From Streptomyces kronopolitis (GTDB lineage: Bacteria > Actinomycetota > Actinomycetes > Streptomycetales > Streptomycetaceae), in assembly GCF_014646275.1 (NCBI RefSeq), contig NZ_BMND01000028.1, positions 39,140-103,139 of the forward strand: DNA of 64,000 nucleotides. The letters run 5' to 3'. The notes below the pieces were generated by a model. The model searched no databases. It saw only the letters and a list, made by a program, of their open reading frames with translations, and was not told where the DNA came from. Position numbers and translations under genes: made by a program. Position 1 is the stretch's first letter. Every line of letters begins with the position of its first letter. Shown in pieces: positions 51,100 to 59,765 of the stretch.

Positions 51100-53556
51100 T
51101 CAGGCGGTGGCCGACGACGGCTGGGTGAGTTCCAGGTCGAGGGACTCGTCGGCGCCGCCGGCCAGGGATATCGGTGCGGCGTGCGGCGGGTATCCGGCTG
51201 CCGTGAGGGTGTAGTGACTGCCGCTCAGCTCGGCGAAGGCGAAGACGCCGTCCGGGCCGGTGACGGTGTGCCCGGCGACCGTGCCGTCCTCGACGAGGGT
51301 CACGGCGGCGTCGGCGAGTGGCTCACCGCCCGGCCCGCGCACCGTGCCACGGACCGTCGCGGCCGGCTGAAGCCGGGCATCCTGCCGTTCGGGGGCGCTG
51401 CCGGACAGGTCCAGCGCACGGGCCTGCGGCCGGTGCCCCGGGGCGCCGAGCACCAGGGTGTACGAGCCGGGCGGCAGCTGGGTGACCTCCCAGCCTCCTT
51501 CGGCGTCGGAGACCGTGCGGGCCACCACCTCGCCCCGGGCGTCGGTGACGACGATGCTCCCGTCGCCCAGCGCACTGCCGTCCGGGCCGCCGGACAGGGT
51601 GCCGTGCAGCCGGCCGGTAGCCGTGAGGATCAGGTCGACCTGGTGCCGGGCCTGCGCGCCGCGGCTGGTGGCGGAGGCCGCGTGCGGGGTGTGGCCGGGC
51701 GCGGCGGCGGTCAGAACGTAGGTGCCGGCCGTGGACGCGTCGAGCGCATAACGGCCGTCGGCGCCGACCGTGGTGACACCGGCCTGGCGGCCCTGACGGT
51801 CGATCAGGGTGACGCTCGCCCCCGGGACCGGCGCGCCGGACGCGTCGGCCACCCGGCCGTGGAATCCGGCCACGCGCTCGGCCACCCCGACATCCACGGG
51901 CGTACCAGGCGCGGAGGAACCACCCCCGGAGGAACCCGCCACGGACGAACCAGTGGCCACGGGGGCGGCCTGCCGTTCACCCGCGTGGGGCACCGTCGCC
52001 ACACCCTCCGGACGCCGCCGGCTGATCGGAGCCTCCTCGTGCTCCACGTCCGCCGTACCGTCCGTGCCCTGCGCGACCAGGGCCGGGCGGGACGTCTTCC
52101 CCTGCGAGGGCAGGAAGGACGCCAGGGCGACGCCGACGAGGACCGCGGCCGTGGCGATCAGGAAGGAGACCCGGAAGCCGGCCATCGTCGGGATCGTGAC
52201 CCGACCCGCACTCGTGGACATATGGGCCAGCACCATGCCGATGACCGCGCTGGACACCGAGGTGCCGATCGAACGCATCAGGGTGTTCAGGCCGTTGGCC
52301 GCGCCGGTCTCGGACGGGTCGACGGCGCCGATGATCAGTGCGGGCAGCGAGGAGTACGCCAGACCGATTCCGGCGCCGAGGACCACCGCGATGATGACGG
52401 TCTGCCAGGCGGCGCTCATCAGGCCCAGGCCCGCGCCGTAGCCGATCGCGATGACCAGCATGCCCAGCAGCAGTGTGGCCTTGGGGCCGCGCCGGGCGGC
52501 GATCCGCGCGTACAGCGGGGCGACGCACATCATCGTCAGCCCCAGCGGCGCCATGCACAGCCCGGCCACCACCATCGACTGGCCCAGCCCGTATCCGGTG
52601 GACGTGGGCAGCTGGAGCAGCTGCGGCATGACCAGGGAGACCGCGTAGAACGCCACACCGACCGTGATCGAGGCGAGGTTGGTCAGCAGAACCTCGCGCC
52701 GGGCGGTGGTCCGCAGATCGACCAGCGGATCGGGCAGGCGCAGCTCCATCACGCCCCACAGCACCAGGATCAGCGCCGCGAGGCCGAACAATCCGAGGGT
52801 GGTGGGCGAACCCCAGCCCCAGTCGCCGCCCTTGGTGATGGGCAGCAGCAGGGCCACCAGCCCGGCCGACAGCCCGAGGGCACCGGCCACGTCGAACCGC
52901 CCCTGGGCACGGACCGCGGTCTCCGGCACGACGAGGAGGGTGAGCACGATCGACAGCACGCCGAGCCCGGCGGCGCCGAAGAACAGGGTGTGCCAGTCGG
53001 CGTGTTGGGCGACCAGGGCCGCGACCGGCAGCGCGAGTCCGCCGCCGACCCCGATCGAGGAACTCATCAGCCCCATCGCCGAGCCGAGCCGCTCCCGCGG
53101 CAGTTCGTCCCGCATGATGCCGATACCGAGGGGTATGGCGCCCATGGCGAAGCCCTGGAGCGCCCGGCCCACGATCATGGTGACCAGGTCGTCGGTGAAT
53201 CCGCAGATGAGCGAGCCGACGACCATGATGGCGAGGCTGGCCAGCAGCATCCGCCGCTTGCCGTTCAGGTCACCGAGGCGCCCCATGATCGGCGTCGCGA
53301 CGGCACCGGCGAGGAGCGTGGCGGTCAGGACCCACGTGGCGTTGCTGGGTGCCGTGTTGAGGAGCACCGGCAGGTCCTTGATGACCGGCACGAGCAGCGT
53401 CTGCATCACCGCGACGGTGATGCCGGCGAAGGCGAGCACCGGGACGATGGCTCCGCCGGCTCTGCGCTGCCCGCCCGCGGCCCGGTCGGGCATCGGGGGC
53501 GCTGCGGCGAGGGGCGCCGTCCTTCCGGCTGGCTGGTCCGTCGTCGTCCGGGTCAT
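51100..53556 (-). CDS. MFS transporter (14 TM) fused to three beta-sandwich repeats
   Basis: The 818-aa protein has a DHA2-type MFS part (~35-490) with GRLGDLNGKRRMLLASLAIM and LMSSSIGVGGGLALPVAALV. A basic/Ser-rich linker follows (~490-565), then three carboxypeptidase-regulatory-like or Cna-B-like modules (about 565-645, 650-730 and 735-815). Each has the pattern GxVxxxxGxPVxGAxVTLxDxxG then TxxDGxY/FxxxxLxxGxYxLxxxAxG. The repeats would be on the cytoplasmic or outer side depending on topology. The transporter usually ends at the last membrane segment, so the fusion is unusual. GGAGG lies 8 nt upstream of the ATG. Confidence 0.92.
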   Translation of the reverse strand: MTRTTTDQPAGRTAPLAAAPPMPDRAAGGQRRAGGAIVPVLAFAGITVAVMQTLLVPVIKDLPVLLNTAPSNATWVLTATLLAGAVATPIMGRLGDLNGKRRMLLASLAIMVVGSLICGFTDDLVTMIVGRALQGFAMGAIPLGIGIMRDELPRERLGSAMGLMSSSIGVGGGLALPVAALVAQHADWHTLFFGAAGLGVLSIVLTLLVVPETAVRAQGRFDVAGALGLSAGLVALLLPITKGGDWGWGSPTTLGLFGLAALILVLWGVMELRLPDPLVDLRTTARREVLLTNLASITVGVAFYAVSLVMPQLLQLPTSTGYGLGQSMVVAGLCMAPLGLTMMCVAPLYARIAARRGPKATLLLGMLVIAIGYGAGLGLMSAAWQTVIIAVVLGAGIGLAYSSLPALIIGAVDPSETGAANGLNTLMRSIGTSVSSAVIGMVLAHMSTSAGRVTIPTMAGFRVSFLIATAAVLVGVALASFLPSQGKTSRPALVAQGTDGTADVEHEEAPISRRRPEGVATVPHAGERQAAPVATGSSVAGSSGGGSSAPGTPVDVGVAERVAGFHGRVADASGAPVPGASVTLIDRQGRQAGVTTVGADGRYALDASTAGTYVLTAAAPGHTPHAASATSRGAQARHQVDLILTATGRLHGTLSGGPDGSALGDGSIVVTDARGEVVARTVSDAEGGWEVTQLPPGSYTLVLGAPGHRPQARALDLSGSAPERQDARLQPAATVRGTVRGPGGEPLADAAVTLVEDGTVAGHTVTGPDGVFAFAELSGSHYTLTAAGYPPHAAPISLAGGADESLDLELTQPSSATA

Positions 53557-54286
53557 GCGGGTGGCCTCCAGGGCGGCAGAGGGGCGCGGAGTCTTCAGGC
53601 GTGGCAGAGCGAAGTGAGCACGATGAGCAGGGTGAGGCGGATCGGGAGGATCGGGCGGGATCGCGTAAGGCGAGCAGGATGAGCAGGGGCGAGTGGCGGT
53701 GGTGGGAGGGCAGGGGTAGGCGGCGGGCCTGCGGGGTGTGGGGGGCGCCCTCGGACGCCGGTGCGGTCAGGCCGTTGATACGTGCATGACGAACGCGTTA
53801 TCCAGGAGCACTATTCCGCCACTCCGGCCGGAATCTCGCCCACAGGGCCGTGATCTGCCTCACGCGGCAGCGCCCCGCACTCTCCCCCGCCCCGTTCATC
53901 GGGCCTCCCCCGGCCTCGTCGTGAACGCGGAATCCACCGACCCCGCACAACCAGTGAACCGCACACCACTGACAGTCCCGCCCGGACAGCGATCGCCGTA
54001 CCTCGCGCCCGCGTTCCGGTTGGCAGCGCCCACTGGCAGACCCGTCAACGGCGAAAGGCGCCGCGGTTCTTCCGCGACGCCTCCCACTCCGGCCGATACC
54101 CCAACGACCTGCACACTTCGCACACGACTCGACCACACAGCCGGCGCACAACACCGACTGCGCGGTATTTTCCCGCCCCCTGAATGCGCCGCACGCCCCA
54201 CACGCCCCGAACCGCCCGCCCTGAACCGAATCACCCCGGTCCGCACCTGTCGCCCCGCCCCCGCCGGCACCGGTCGACGCGGCTGC
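53557..54286. other. Long intergenic region with strand composition switch
   Basis: These 730 bases between two minus-strand genes hold no convincing gene. 53600-53760 is purine-rich on the plus strand with repeated gagcagg/gatgagcagg words. 53800-54280 is C-rich on the plus strand. The switch near 53770-53810 includes the least GC-rich part and is a likely promoter zone for the MFS fusion gene. Confidence 0.4.
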
Positions 54287-54961
54287 TCAACTCACCGCGA
54301 CCTCGGCCTCGACGGCCGGGCGGCCCTTGCGTTGCAGCGCGGCATCGAGTTCCGCGCCGCGCTCCGGATCCAGCTTGAGCTTGGCGAGCACGGCCGGCAC
54401 CGCGATGCTGGGAAGGGTGTGTTGGAAGAACACCGTCAGGCGGTGACTGAGATCGGCCTGGTTGGTCAGGGCGTTCGACATCAGCTGCAGACCGGCGAAC
54501 GCGCCGACGAAGAGTTCGGCGGTCTCGGTGACCGCGACGCTCTCCAGCACCTCACCGCGATCCCTCGCCTGGTTCAGCAGGGTTTCGACGAACCGCGTCC
54601 ACGCGATCATCCCCTGCTTGCGGTCAAGGTGGTTGGACCCCTGCTCGACCGCCAATCGGGCCGCTCCGCGCTGGATCGGGTCGCTGCGCAGCCGGTACGC
54701 CAGCACCTGGCCCGCGTCGACGAATTCCTGGAGTTTGATTTTCTGCGGCTCGACGGCGATATCCGTCACATGCTCATCGAGTACGGCCAGGGCGAGCTGT
54801 TCCTTCGAGGCGAAATGGAAATACAAGGCGCCCTTTGTCACGCCGGCGCGCTCGAGGACCTCGGCGATGGTCGCACGGTCGTAGCCGAGGTCGTCGAAGA
54901 CCGAAGCGGCCGCCTCCAGGATCAGTCGCCGGGTCCGGATAGCGCGGTCCTGTTGTGCCAC
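54287..54961 (-). CDS. Gamma-butyrolactone receptor, TetR family (ScbR/ArpA-like)
   Basis: The 224-aa repressor has an N-terminal HTH (residues ~8-60, with TIAEVLERAGVTKGALYFHF matching the ArpA/ScbR group closely). The ligand domain contains the conserved Trp121 (GMIAWTRFVETLLNQARDRG), which in CprB/ArpA contacts the butyrolactone, and VGAFAGLQLMSNALT. It would bind DNA until a gamma-butyrolactone releases it. It is divergent from an AfsA-type synthase gene with a candidate operator between, as in scbR/scbA. AGGAGGCG lies upstream of the ATG. Targets outside the window are expected. Confidence 0.93.
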   Translation of the reverse strand: MAQQDRAIRTRRLILEAAASVFDDLGYDRATIAEVLERAGVTKGALYFHFASKEQLALAVLDEHVTDIAVEPQKIKLQEFVDAGQVLAYRLRSDPIQRGAARLAVEQGSNHLDRKQGMIAWTRFVETLLNQARDRGEVLESVAVTETAELFVGAFAGLQLMSNALTNQADLSHRLTVFFQHTLPSIAVPAVLAKLKLDPERGAELDAALQRKGRPAVEAEVAVS

Positions 54962-55069
54962 AGGACGCCTCCTGTCTCTTGATGTTTTTCACGTTCCGCA
55001 TCAGTTAGCTACCGCTCAAGTCGCCGCTGAGCCAGCTACTTGCTCCGTTTCGCCGCCCGGCATTGAAAA

Positions 55070-55092
55070 TAAAACCGGATGGTACGTATCTT
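55070..55092 (-). promoter_or_regulatory. Candidate gamma-butyrolactone receptor box (ARE)
   Basis: On the minus strand the sequence AGATACGTACCATCCGGTTT continues TA. It matches 16 of 22 positions of the ANAWACCGACCVSGCGGTTTST-type receptor consensus, quoted from memory. It lies in the 174-bp gap between the receptor and AfsA genes, 45 bp before the AfsA start. Confidence 0.55.
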
Positions 55093-55135
55093 AACAGCGC
55101 CGGACCTCATCCCATTGAGACGCCTGGGGGCAGTC

Positions 55136-56113
55136 ATGAGCGACACGATGCACGTCAGCGGCGCTGTTCCACCCAGGGCACATCAGACACCCCTGGCCCG
55201 GAACCATGCCGCAACCGGAGACCACCGAGGCCCTTGTGTTCCCCGGGAGTTCGTGCACCGCCCGCGCGTCGACGACATTCTGGTCACCTCGTGGCGCCGG
55301 CGGGACGCCTCCCATTTCTCGCTGACCGCCCGATGGCCCCACGACCACGGGTATTTCACCCCGGTGCACGGCCGCCACCACCTCATTCTCACCGGCGAGA
55401 CCATCCGCCAGGCCGGGCTGCTGCTGTGCCACACCGAGCTGGGCGTTCCGGTCGGGCACCATTTCATCCTCGGTGACCTGGTGTACACAACTCATCCCGA
55501 ACATCTGGCGGTTGGCGAGGGACCGACCAGGTTGACGGTCGAGGTCCGCTGCAGCCGGATGCGCTTCCGGTCCGGCACGCTCACCAGCGGCCACTTCGAC
55601 ATGACCCTCCGCAGGGCGGACCGGATCGTCGCGACGGGCCACTCCGACGTCACCGTCACCTCCCCGGCCGTCTACCGCCGGATCCGCGGTGCGCGGCTGA
55701 CCGCCCGCCACGCCCCCGCCCCGCTCGCCACGCCCATCCCGCACCAGCTGACCGGCAGCGCCCACGACAGCGATGTCCTGCTTGCCCCCACGGGCCGGCC
55801 CGCCCGGTGGCAGCTGCGCATCCCGCCCGGCCACGCCGCGATGGTCAACCCCGCCAATGACCACATCCCGGGCATGCTGCTGCTCGACGCCGCGCAGCAG
55901 GCCGCCCGCACGCTGGCCGCGCCCCAGGCCTTAATCCCGTACGCCTTCGGCACGGAATTCCGCCGCTACGCGGAACACGGCACCCCCTGCGTCATCGAGG
56001 CGCGACGCGTCCCGTCCGCGCTCCCCCGCACCACGACCGTCCAGGTCACCGGCTCCCAGGACGGCGAACCGGTGTTCCACTCCACCCTCACGGCGCTCGA
56101 CGCACGCCCCTGA
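55136..56113 (+). CDS. AfsA-family gamma-butyrolactone synthase (ScbA-like)
   Basis: The 325-aa protein has two AfsA hotdog-like repeats. The first holds FVHRPRVDDILVTSWRRRDA with RWPHDHGYF (about 40-85), and the second VNPANDHIPGMLLLDAAQQA (about 235-265). AfsA joins a beta-ketoacyl chain to dihydroxyacetone phosphate, the first step of gamma-butyrolactone signal synthesis. ATG at 55136 is used; the frame is open from 55079 but that crosses the candidate operator. It is divergent from the receptor gene and followed by an SDR gene 96 bp downstream. Confidence 0.92.
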   Translation: MSDTMHVSGAVPPRAHQTPLARNHAATGDHRGPCVPREFVHRPRVDDILVTSWRRRDASHFSLTARWPHDHGYFTPVHGRHHLILTGETIRQAGLLLCHTELGVPVGHHFILGDLVYTTHPEHLAVGEGPTRLTVEVRCSRMRFRSGTLTSGHFDMTLRRADRIVATGHSDVTVTSPAVYRRIRGARLTARHAPAPLATPIPHQLTGSAHDSDVLLAPTGRPARWQLRIPPGHAAMVNPANDHIPGMLLLDAAQQAARTLAAPQALIPYAFGTEFRRYAEHGTPCVIEARRVPSALPRTTTVQVTGSQDGEPVFHSTLTALDARP

Positions 56114-56209
56114 AACGACCGCCCGCCGGCGCCGACGGCCGCCGCACGCGCCCCCGTCCCCCGGTGGGCGGCAGCACGTTCTCCTCAGTACACGAAAGGC
56201 CCTCACATC

Positions 56210-56974
56210 ATGGGTGACCTCACGGGAAAGACCGCACTGGTGACGGGAGCCAGCCGGGGCATCGGCCGGGGCATCGCCCAGCGACTCGCCGGGGACGGCG
56301 CGCTGGTCGCCGTCCACTACGGCAGCAATGACACCGCGGCCAAGGAAACCGTCGAAAACATCGTCGGCGCGGGCGGGCGGGCCTTCATGGTCGGAGCGGA
56401 ACTGGGCGCTCCGGGCGCCGTCGAAGCCCTCTTCGCCGCCTTCGACGCCGAACTCGCGGCCGCCGGTGCGGAACCCGGCCTCGACATCCTCGTCAACAAC
56501 GCGGCGCTCAACTTTCCCGGGCGCATCGACGAGGTGACCTACGAGGAGTTCGACCGCACCCTCGCGGTCAACATCAGGGCCCCGTTCTTCCTCGCCCAGC
56601 ACGGTCTGCGCCGGATGCGGGACGGCGGGCGCGTCATCAACATCTCGTCGGCGGTGACCAGTACGGCGCACCCGGCGCAGATCGCCTACAGCGTCTCCAA
56701 GGGCGGGTTGGACACCCTCACGCTCGCCCTCGCCAAGGACCTCGGCCCGCGCGGGATTACCGTCAACACCCTCGCCCCCGGCTGGGTCGAGACCGATGTG
56801 ACCGCGTCGCGCAGGGCCACCCCCGAGGGCCGGGCCGCGCTGGCGGCCTATTCGGTGTTCAACCGGATCGGCCGGCCGACGGACATCGCGGACGTCGCCG
56901 CGTTCCTGGCCTCGGACGACTCCCGCTGGATCACCGGCCAGCGCATCGACGTCACCGGTGGCTCCATGCTCTGA
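56210..56974 (+). CDS. SDR oxidoreductase, possible butyrolactone pathway ketoreductase
   Basis: The 254-aa short-chain dehydrogenase has the cofactor motif TGASRGIG (residues 13-20), NNAA near 93, ISSAVTS and the catalytic AYSVSKGG (Tyr and Lys near 161-165). It is in the FabG/ketoreductase class. Lying directly after the AfsA gene, it could reduce the 6-keto group (as ScbB/BarS1) in a C6-hydroxy gamma-butyrolactone. A general ketoreductase is equally possible. GAAAGG lies about 10 nt before the ATG. Confidence 0.9.
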   Translation: MGDLTGKTALVTGASRGIGRGIAQRLAGDGALVAVHYGSNDTAAKETVENIVGAGGRAFMVGAELGAPGAVEALFAAFDAELAAAGAEPGLDILVNNAALNFPGRIDEVTYEEFDRTLAVNIRAPFFLAQHGLRRMRDGGRVINISSAVTSTAHPAQIAYSVSKGGLDTLTLALAKDLGPRGITVNTLAPGWVETDVTASRRATPEGRAALAAYSVFNRIGRPTDIADVAAFLASDDSRWITGQRIDVTGGSML

Positions 56975-57034
56975 GGCGTCTCGGGCCGGTCTCGCAGAGT
57001 GTCCGGCCAGGGCGCCGGCCGGCCCAGCCTCAGC

Positions 57035-57544
57035 TCAGGCGGCGTCCGGGGCGGCGCCCTCGATGCCGAGGAGTGTTCGCTTGGGCGCGGGGCCGGCCGC
57101 GTAGCCGGAGAGGGATCCGTCGGCGGCGATCACGCGGTGGCAGGGGCGGATGATGAGCAGCGGGTTCGCGCCGATCGCGGTGCCGACGGCGCGCACCGCG
57201 CCGCGCGCCGCACCGATCTCGGCGGCGATCCCCCCGTAGGTGGTCGTGGTGCCGTACGGCACGGCCTCCAGGGCCTTCCAGACCCGCTGCTGGAAGTCCG
57301 TGCCCCGGGTGAGGTGTTCGATGCTGAAGCGGGTCAGCGTGCCGTCGAAGTACGCGCGCAGCTGCTCGGCGATCGCGGCGAAGGCGTCAGGGTCGCGCGT
57401 CCAGCCGTCCTGGACGGTGGCGGCGCCCTTCTGGCCGGGCAGGGACAGCGAGGCGAGCGCGGTGCCGCCCGGTGCGGTGGCCGATTCCTCGCCCACCAGC
57501 AGGAGTTCGCCCAGCGGGCTGTCGAGGGTGGTGTAGAGCGTCAT
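57035..57544 (-). CDS. ogt: Methylated-DNA--protein-cysteine methyltransferase (Ogt)
   Basis: The 169-aa protein is an O6-alkylguanine repair suicide enzyme. The acceptor Cys135 lies in IIRPCHRVIAADGSLSGYA, with the helix-turn-helix RVWKALEAVPYGTTTTYGGI before it. The ATG at 57544 overlaps the AlkA/Ada fusion stop by ATGA. Together the two genes form an alkylation-damage operon. Confidence 0.95.
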   Translation of the reverse strand: MTLYTTLDSPLGELLLVGEESATAPGGTALASLSLPGQKGAATVQDGWTRDPDAFAAIAEQLRAYFDGTLTRFSIEHLTRGTDFQQRVWKALEAVPYGTTTTYGGIAAEIGAARGAVRAVGTAIGANPLLIIRPCHRVIAADGSLSGYAAGPAPKRTLLGIEGAAPDAA

Positions 57545-59073
57545 GATCCTGTGCCTTCCGTAGTGGATGGTCGGTCGGTCGCCGGATCCGTGGCCGGCGT
57601 GTTCCAGAAGTGGTGCATCGCGTACGAGCGCCAGGGGCGCCAATCATGGGCGTGCGCCGCCAGGGCGTCCGCCGGGATCCCGGCCCGCCGCATGCCGGCG
57701 CGTACGGCCGCATCGCCGCTCAGCAGGACATCGGGGTCCCCCAACGCGCGCATCCGGATGTAGGCGGCGGTCCACGGGCCGACGCCGCGCAGGGCGAGCA
57801 GTGCCTGCTCCGTACGGTCCCGGTCGGCTCCGGCGTCCAGGGTGACGGTGCCGTCGGCGAGCGCGGCACCGAGCGTGCGCAGGGCCTCCCGCCGCGACTC
57901 CGGCATGCCGAGCTCCGTGAGCGGGGCCTGTGACAGGTCCTCGGGCCGCGGGAAGAGGTGGGTGAGCGCACCGGACGGCTCCGGCAGCGGCTCGCCGCGG
58001 GCGGCGACCAGTGCGCCGCCGAGGGTGCGGCCGGCCGCGACCGAGACCTGCTGGCCGAGCACGGCGCGGACGGCGAGTTCGTGCGGGTCGGGGGTGCCCG
58101 GTGCCCGCAGGCCGGGACACCGCTCCACCAGCGGCGCCAGGACGGGGTCCCGGCCGAGCCGCTCGGCCACCGCGTACGGGTCGGCGTCCAGATCGAAGAG
58201 GCGACGCACCCGCTGGCTCGCGGTGGTCAGATCGCGCAGCTCGGTCAGGCGCAGCCGGCAGTTCAGCCAGCCGTCGCCGGTCACCTCGTCGACCTCGGCG
58301 ATTCCGGCGCCGTGCGGCAGCCGCAGGGTGCGCCGGTAGGTGCGGGCGCCGGGCTCGCCGCTGACCTCCTCGATGCCGGTGAGCGCACGCCGCTGGAGGT
58401 GGTCGAAGAGCGGCCGCGCCGCATACGGGCCGCGGAAGGCCAGCCGCAGTGGCAGCGTGCCCGCCGTGACGCTCGGGGCGACCGGGCCGTACCGGGTGGT
58501 CCTCCCGGGGCGGGCGGCGCGCAGCTCGCTCGGGGTGAGGGCGTAGATCTCCTTGATGGTGTCGTTGAACTGGCGCACGCTGGCGAAGCCGGCCGCGAAG
58601 GCGATGTCGGCGGCCGGCAGGCCGGTGGTCTGCAGCAGGACCCGGGCGGTATGGGCGCGCTGGGCCCGTGCCAGGGCGACGGGGCCCGCGCCCAGCTCGG
58701 CGTTCAGCTGCCGCTGCACCTGCCGGGCGCTGTAGCCGAGCCGGGCGGCGAGCCCGCTGACCCCTTCCCGGTCGACCACCCCTTCACCGATCAGCCGCAT
58801 CGCCCGCCCGACGACATCGGCGCGGGCATTCCACTCCGCGGAACCGGGGACCGCGTCGGGGCGGCAGCGCCGGCAGGCACGGAAGCCCGAGCCCTGGGCG
58901 GCGGCGGAGGTCGGGAAGAAGGTGACGTTGCGGCGGCGGGGCGTGGTGGCCGGGCAGCTCGGCCGGCAGTAGATGCCGGTCGTGGACACCGCGAAGAAGA
59001 AGGCGCCGTCGAATCTGGCGTCCCTGCTGCGTACCGCCTCGTACCTGCTGTCCTCGTTGCTCACGGTGTCCAC
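57541..59073 (-). CDS. alkA: Ada-type regulator fused to AlkA DNA-3-methyladenine glycosylase
   Basis: The 510-aa protein has an N-terminal Ada zinc domain (~1-85, cysteines in YCRPSCPA and ACRRCRPDAV) and an AraC-type HTH (~90-180, GLAARLGYSARQVQRQLNAE). An AlkA N-terminal domain and HhH-GPD glycosylase follow (~195-490, LGQQVSVAAG and the hairpin LRGVGPWTAAYIRMRALGDP, catalytic Asp in DVLLSGD). It would sense methyl phosphotriesters, activate its own operon and excise alkylated bases. Start GTG 59073, or GTG 59064, is uncertain because the Shine-Dalgarno is weak. Confidence 0.94.
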   Translation of the reverse strand: MDTVSNEDSRYEAVRSRDARFDGAFFFAVSTTGIYCRPSCPATTPRRRNVTFFPTSAAAQGSGFRACRRCRPDAVPGSAEWNARADVVGRAMRLIGEGVVDREGVSGLAARLGYSARQVQRQLNAELGAGPVALARAQRAHTARVLLQTTGLPAADIAFAAGFASVRQFNDTIKEIYALTPSELRAARPGRTTRYGPVAPSVTAGTLPLRLAFRGPYAARPLFDHLQRRALTGIEEVSGEPGARTYRRTLRLPHGAGIAEVDEVTGDGWLNCRLRLTELRDLTTASQRVRRLFDLDADPYAVAERLGRDPVLAPLVERCPGLRAPGTPDPHELAVRAVLGQQVSVAAGRTLGGALVAARGEPLPEPSGALTHLFPRPEDLSQAPLTELGMPESRREALRTLGAALADGTVTLDAGADRDRTEQALLALRGVGPWTAAYIRMRALGDPDVLLSGDAAVRAGMRRAGIPADALAAHAHDWRPWRSYAMHHFWNTPATDPATDRPSTTEGTGS

Positions 59074-59312
59074 TGTGCCGCAGGTCAGGGCGGGGCGCTG
59101 GCGGAAATCGGACGTGGCGCTCCGGGGGCCGGGGCGGGCGTGCGCCGACCGCCAAGGCGTGGGGACTGCTCCCGAGCACGGACCGGATCAGGTACGGGCC
59201 GGCGGCACGGAATCCGCGGCCAACGCCCGTCGCCGGCAAGCCCATTGACGACGAAGCGCCCGGCACATGGCAGGCATGTCGGGCGCGCTGATGTGCTCGG
59301 TGACCGGCCGCT

Positions 59313-59540
59313 TCAGGCGGGCGGCATCGGCCAGTCGTCCAGTGAGCCACCGCGCCATTCGACGAGGCCGGGGTCGTCGAGCGCGATGTCCTCGGCCTGC
59401 CCGGCCACGCCCGCGCGGCGCAGAAACTCGGCGACATCGCCGCGGCCGTGCGCCAGGCCGACGATCTGCCCACGTACGGTCACCCGCCGCCCGCCGGACG
59501 GCGTCGGGGGGTGCACGATGACAGGCGGATGCTCGGTCAT
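59313..59540 (-). CDS. Small hypothetical protein, 75 aa
   Basis: The compact protein begins MTEHPPVIVHPPTPSGGRRV and contains 'VRGQIVGLAHGRGDVAEFLR' with an acidic C-terminal half (DIALDDPGLVEWRGGSLDDW). The first half looks like a two-strand sheet, the second helical. GGAGG lies just before the ATG (spacing short). No family is recognised, but the composition and codon use are those of a real gene. Confidence 0.75.
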   Translation of the reverse strand: MTEHPPVIVHPPTPSGGRRVTVRGQIVGLAHGRGDVAEFLRRAGVAGQAEDIALDDPGLVEWRGGSLDDWPMPPA

Positions 59541-59590
59541 GCCTCCAGCCTGCGCCGGGCTCCGCGCTCCCGCACGCCGGACACGCGGAA

Positions 59591-59621
59591 GCCCCGGCCG
59601 GACGGGGGGACCGGTCGGGGC
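59591..59621 (-). terminator. Candidate hairpin between gcl and the 75-aa gene
   Basis: 11-bp stem (59591-59601 with 59611-59621, one G-U pair) with a 9-nt loop. It lies about 145 nt beyond the gcl stop on the minus strand and upstream of the next gene, so it may end gcl transcripts. Confidence 0.5.
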
Positions 59622-59765
59622 TCGCGGGTGAGCGCTTCTTCAGCGCCCACACTCAATTGAACGGTAAACAGAGCAGGGGCGTTCCACGGGGGTGACGTGA
59701 CGACGGTCACTCCGGCGGAGGGGGCAGAGCCGCGGGCCCACCCACCGCACCCGACCGACCCCCCG

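Noticed and set aside
53601..53789. Short plus-strand frame upstream of the MFS fusion gene
   Set aside because: Highly charged Arg/Glu/Gly composition from purine-rich DNA, no Shine-Dalgarno and no conserved look.
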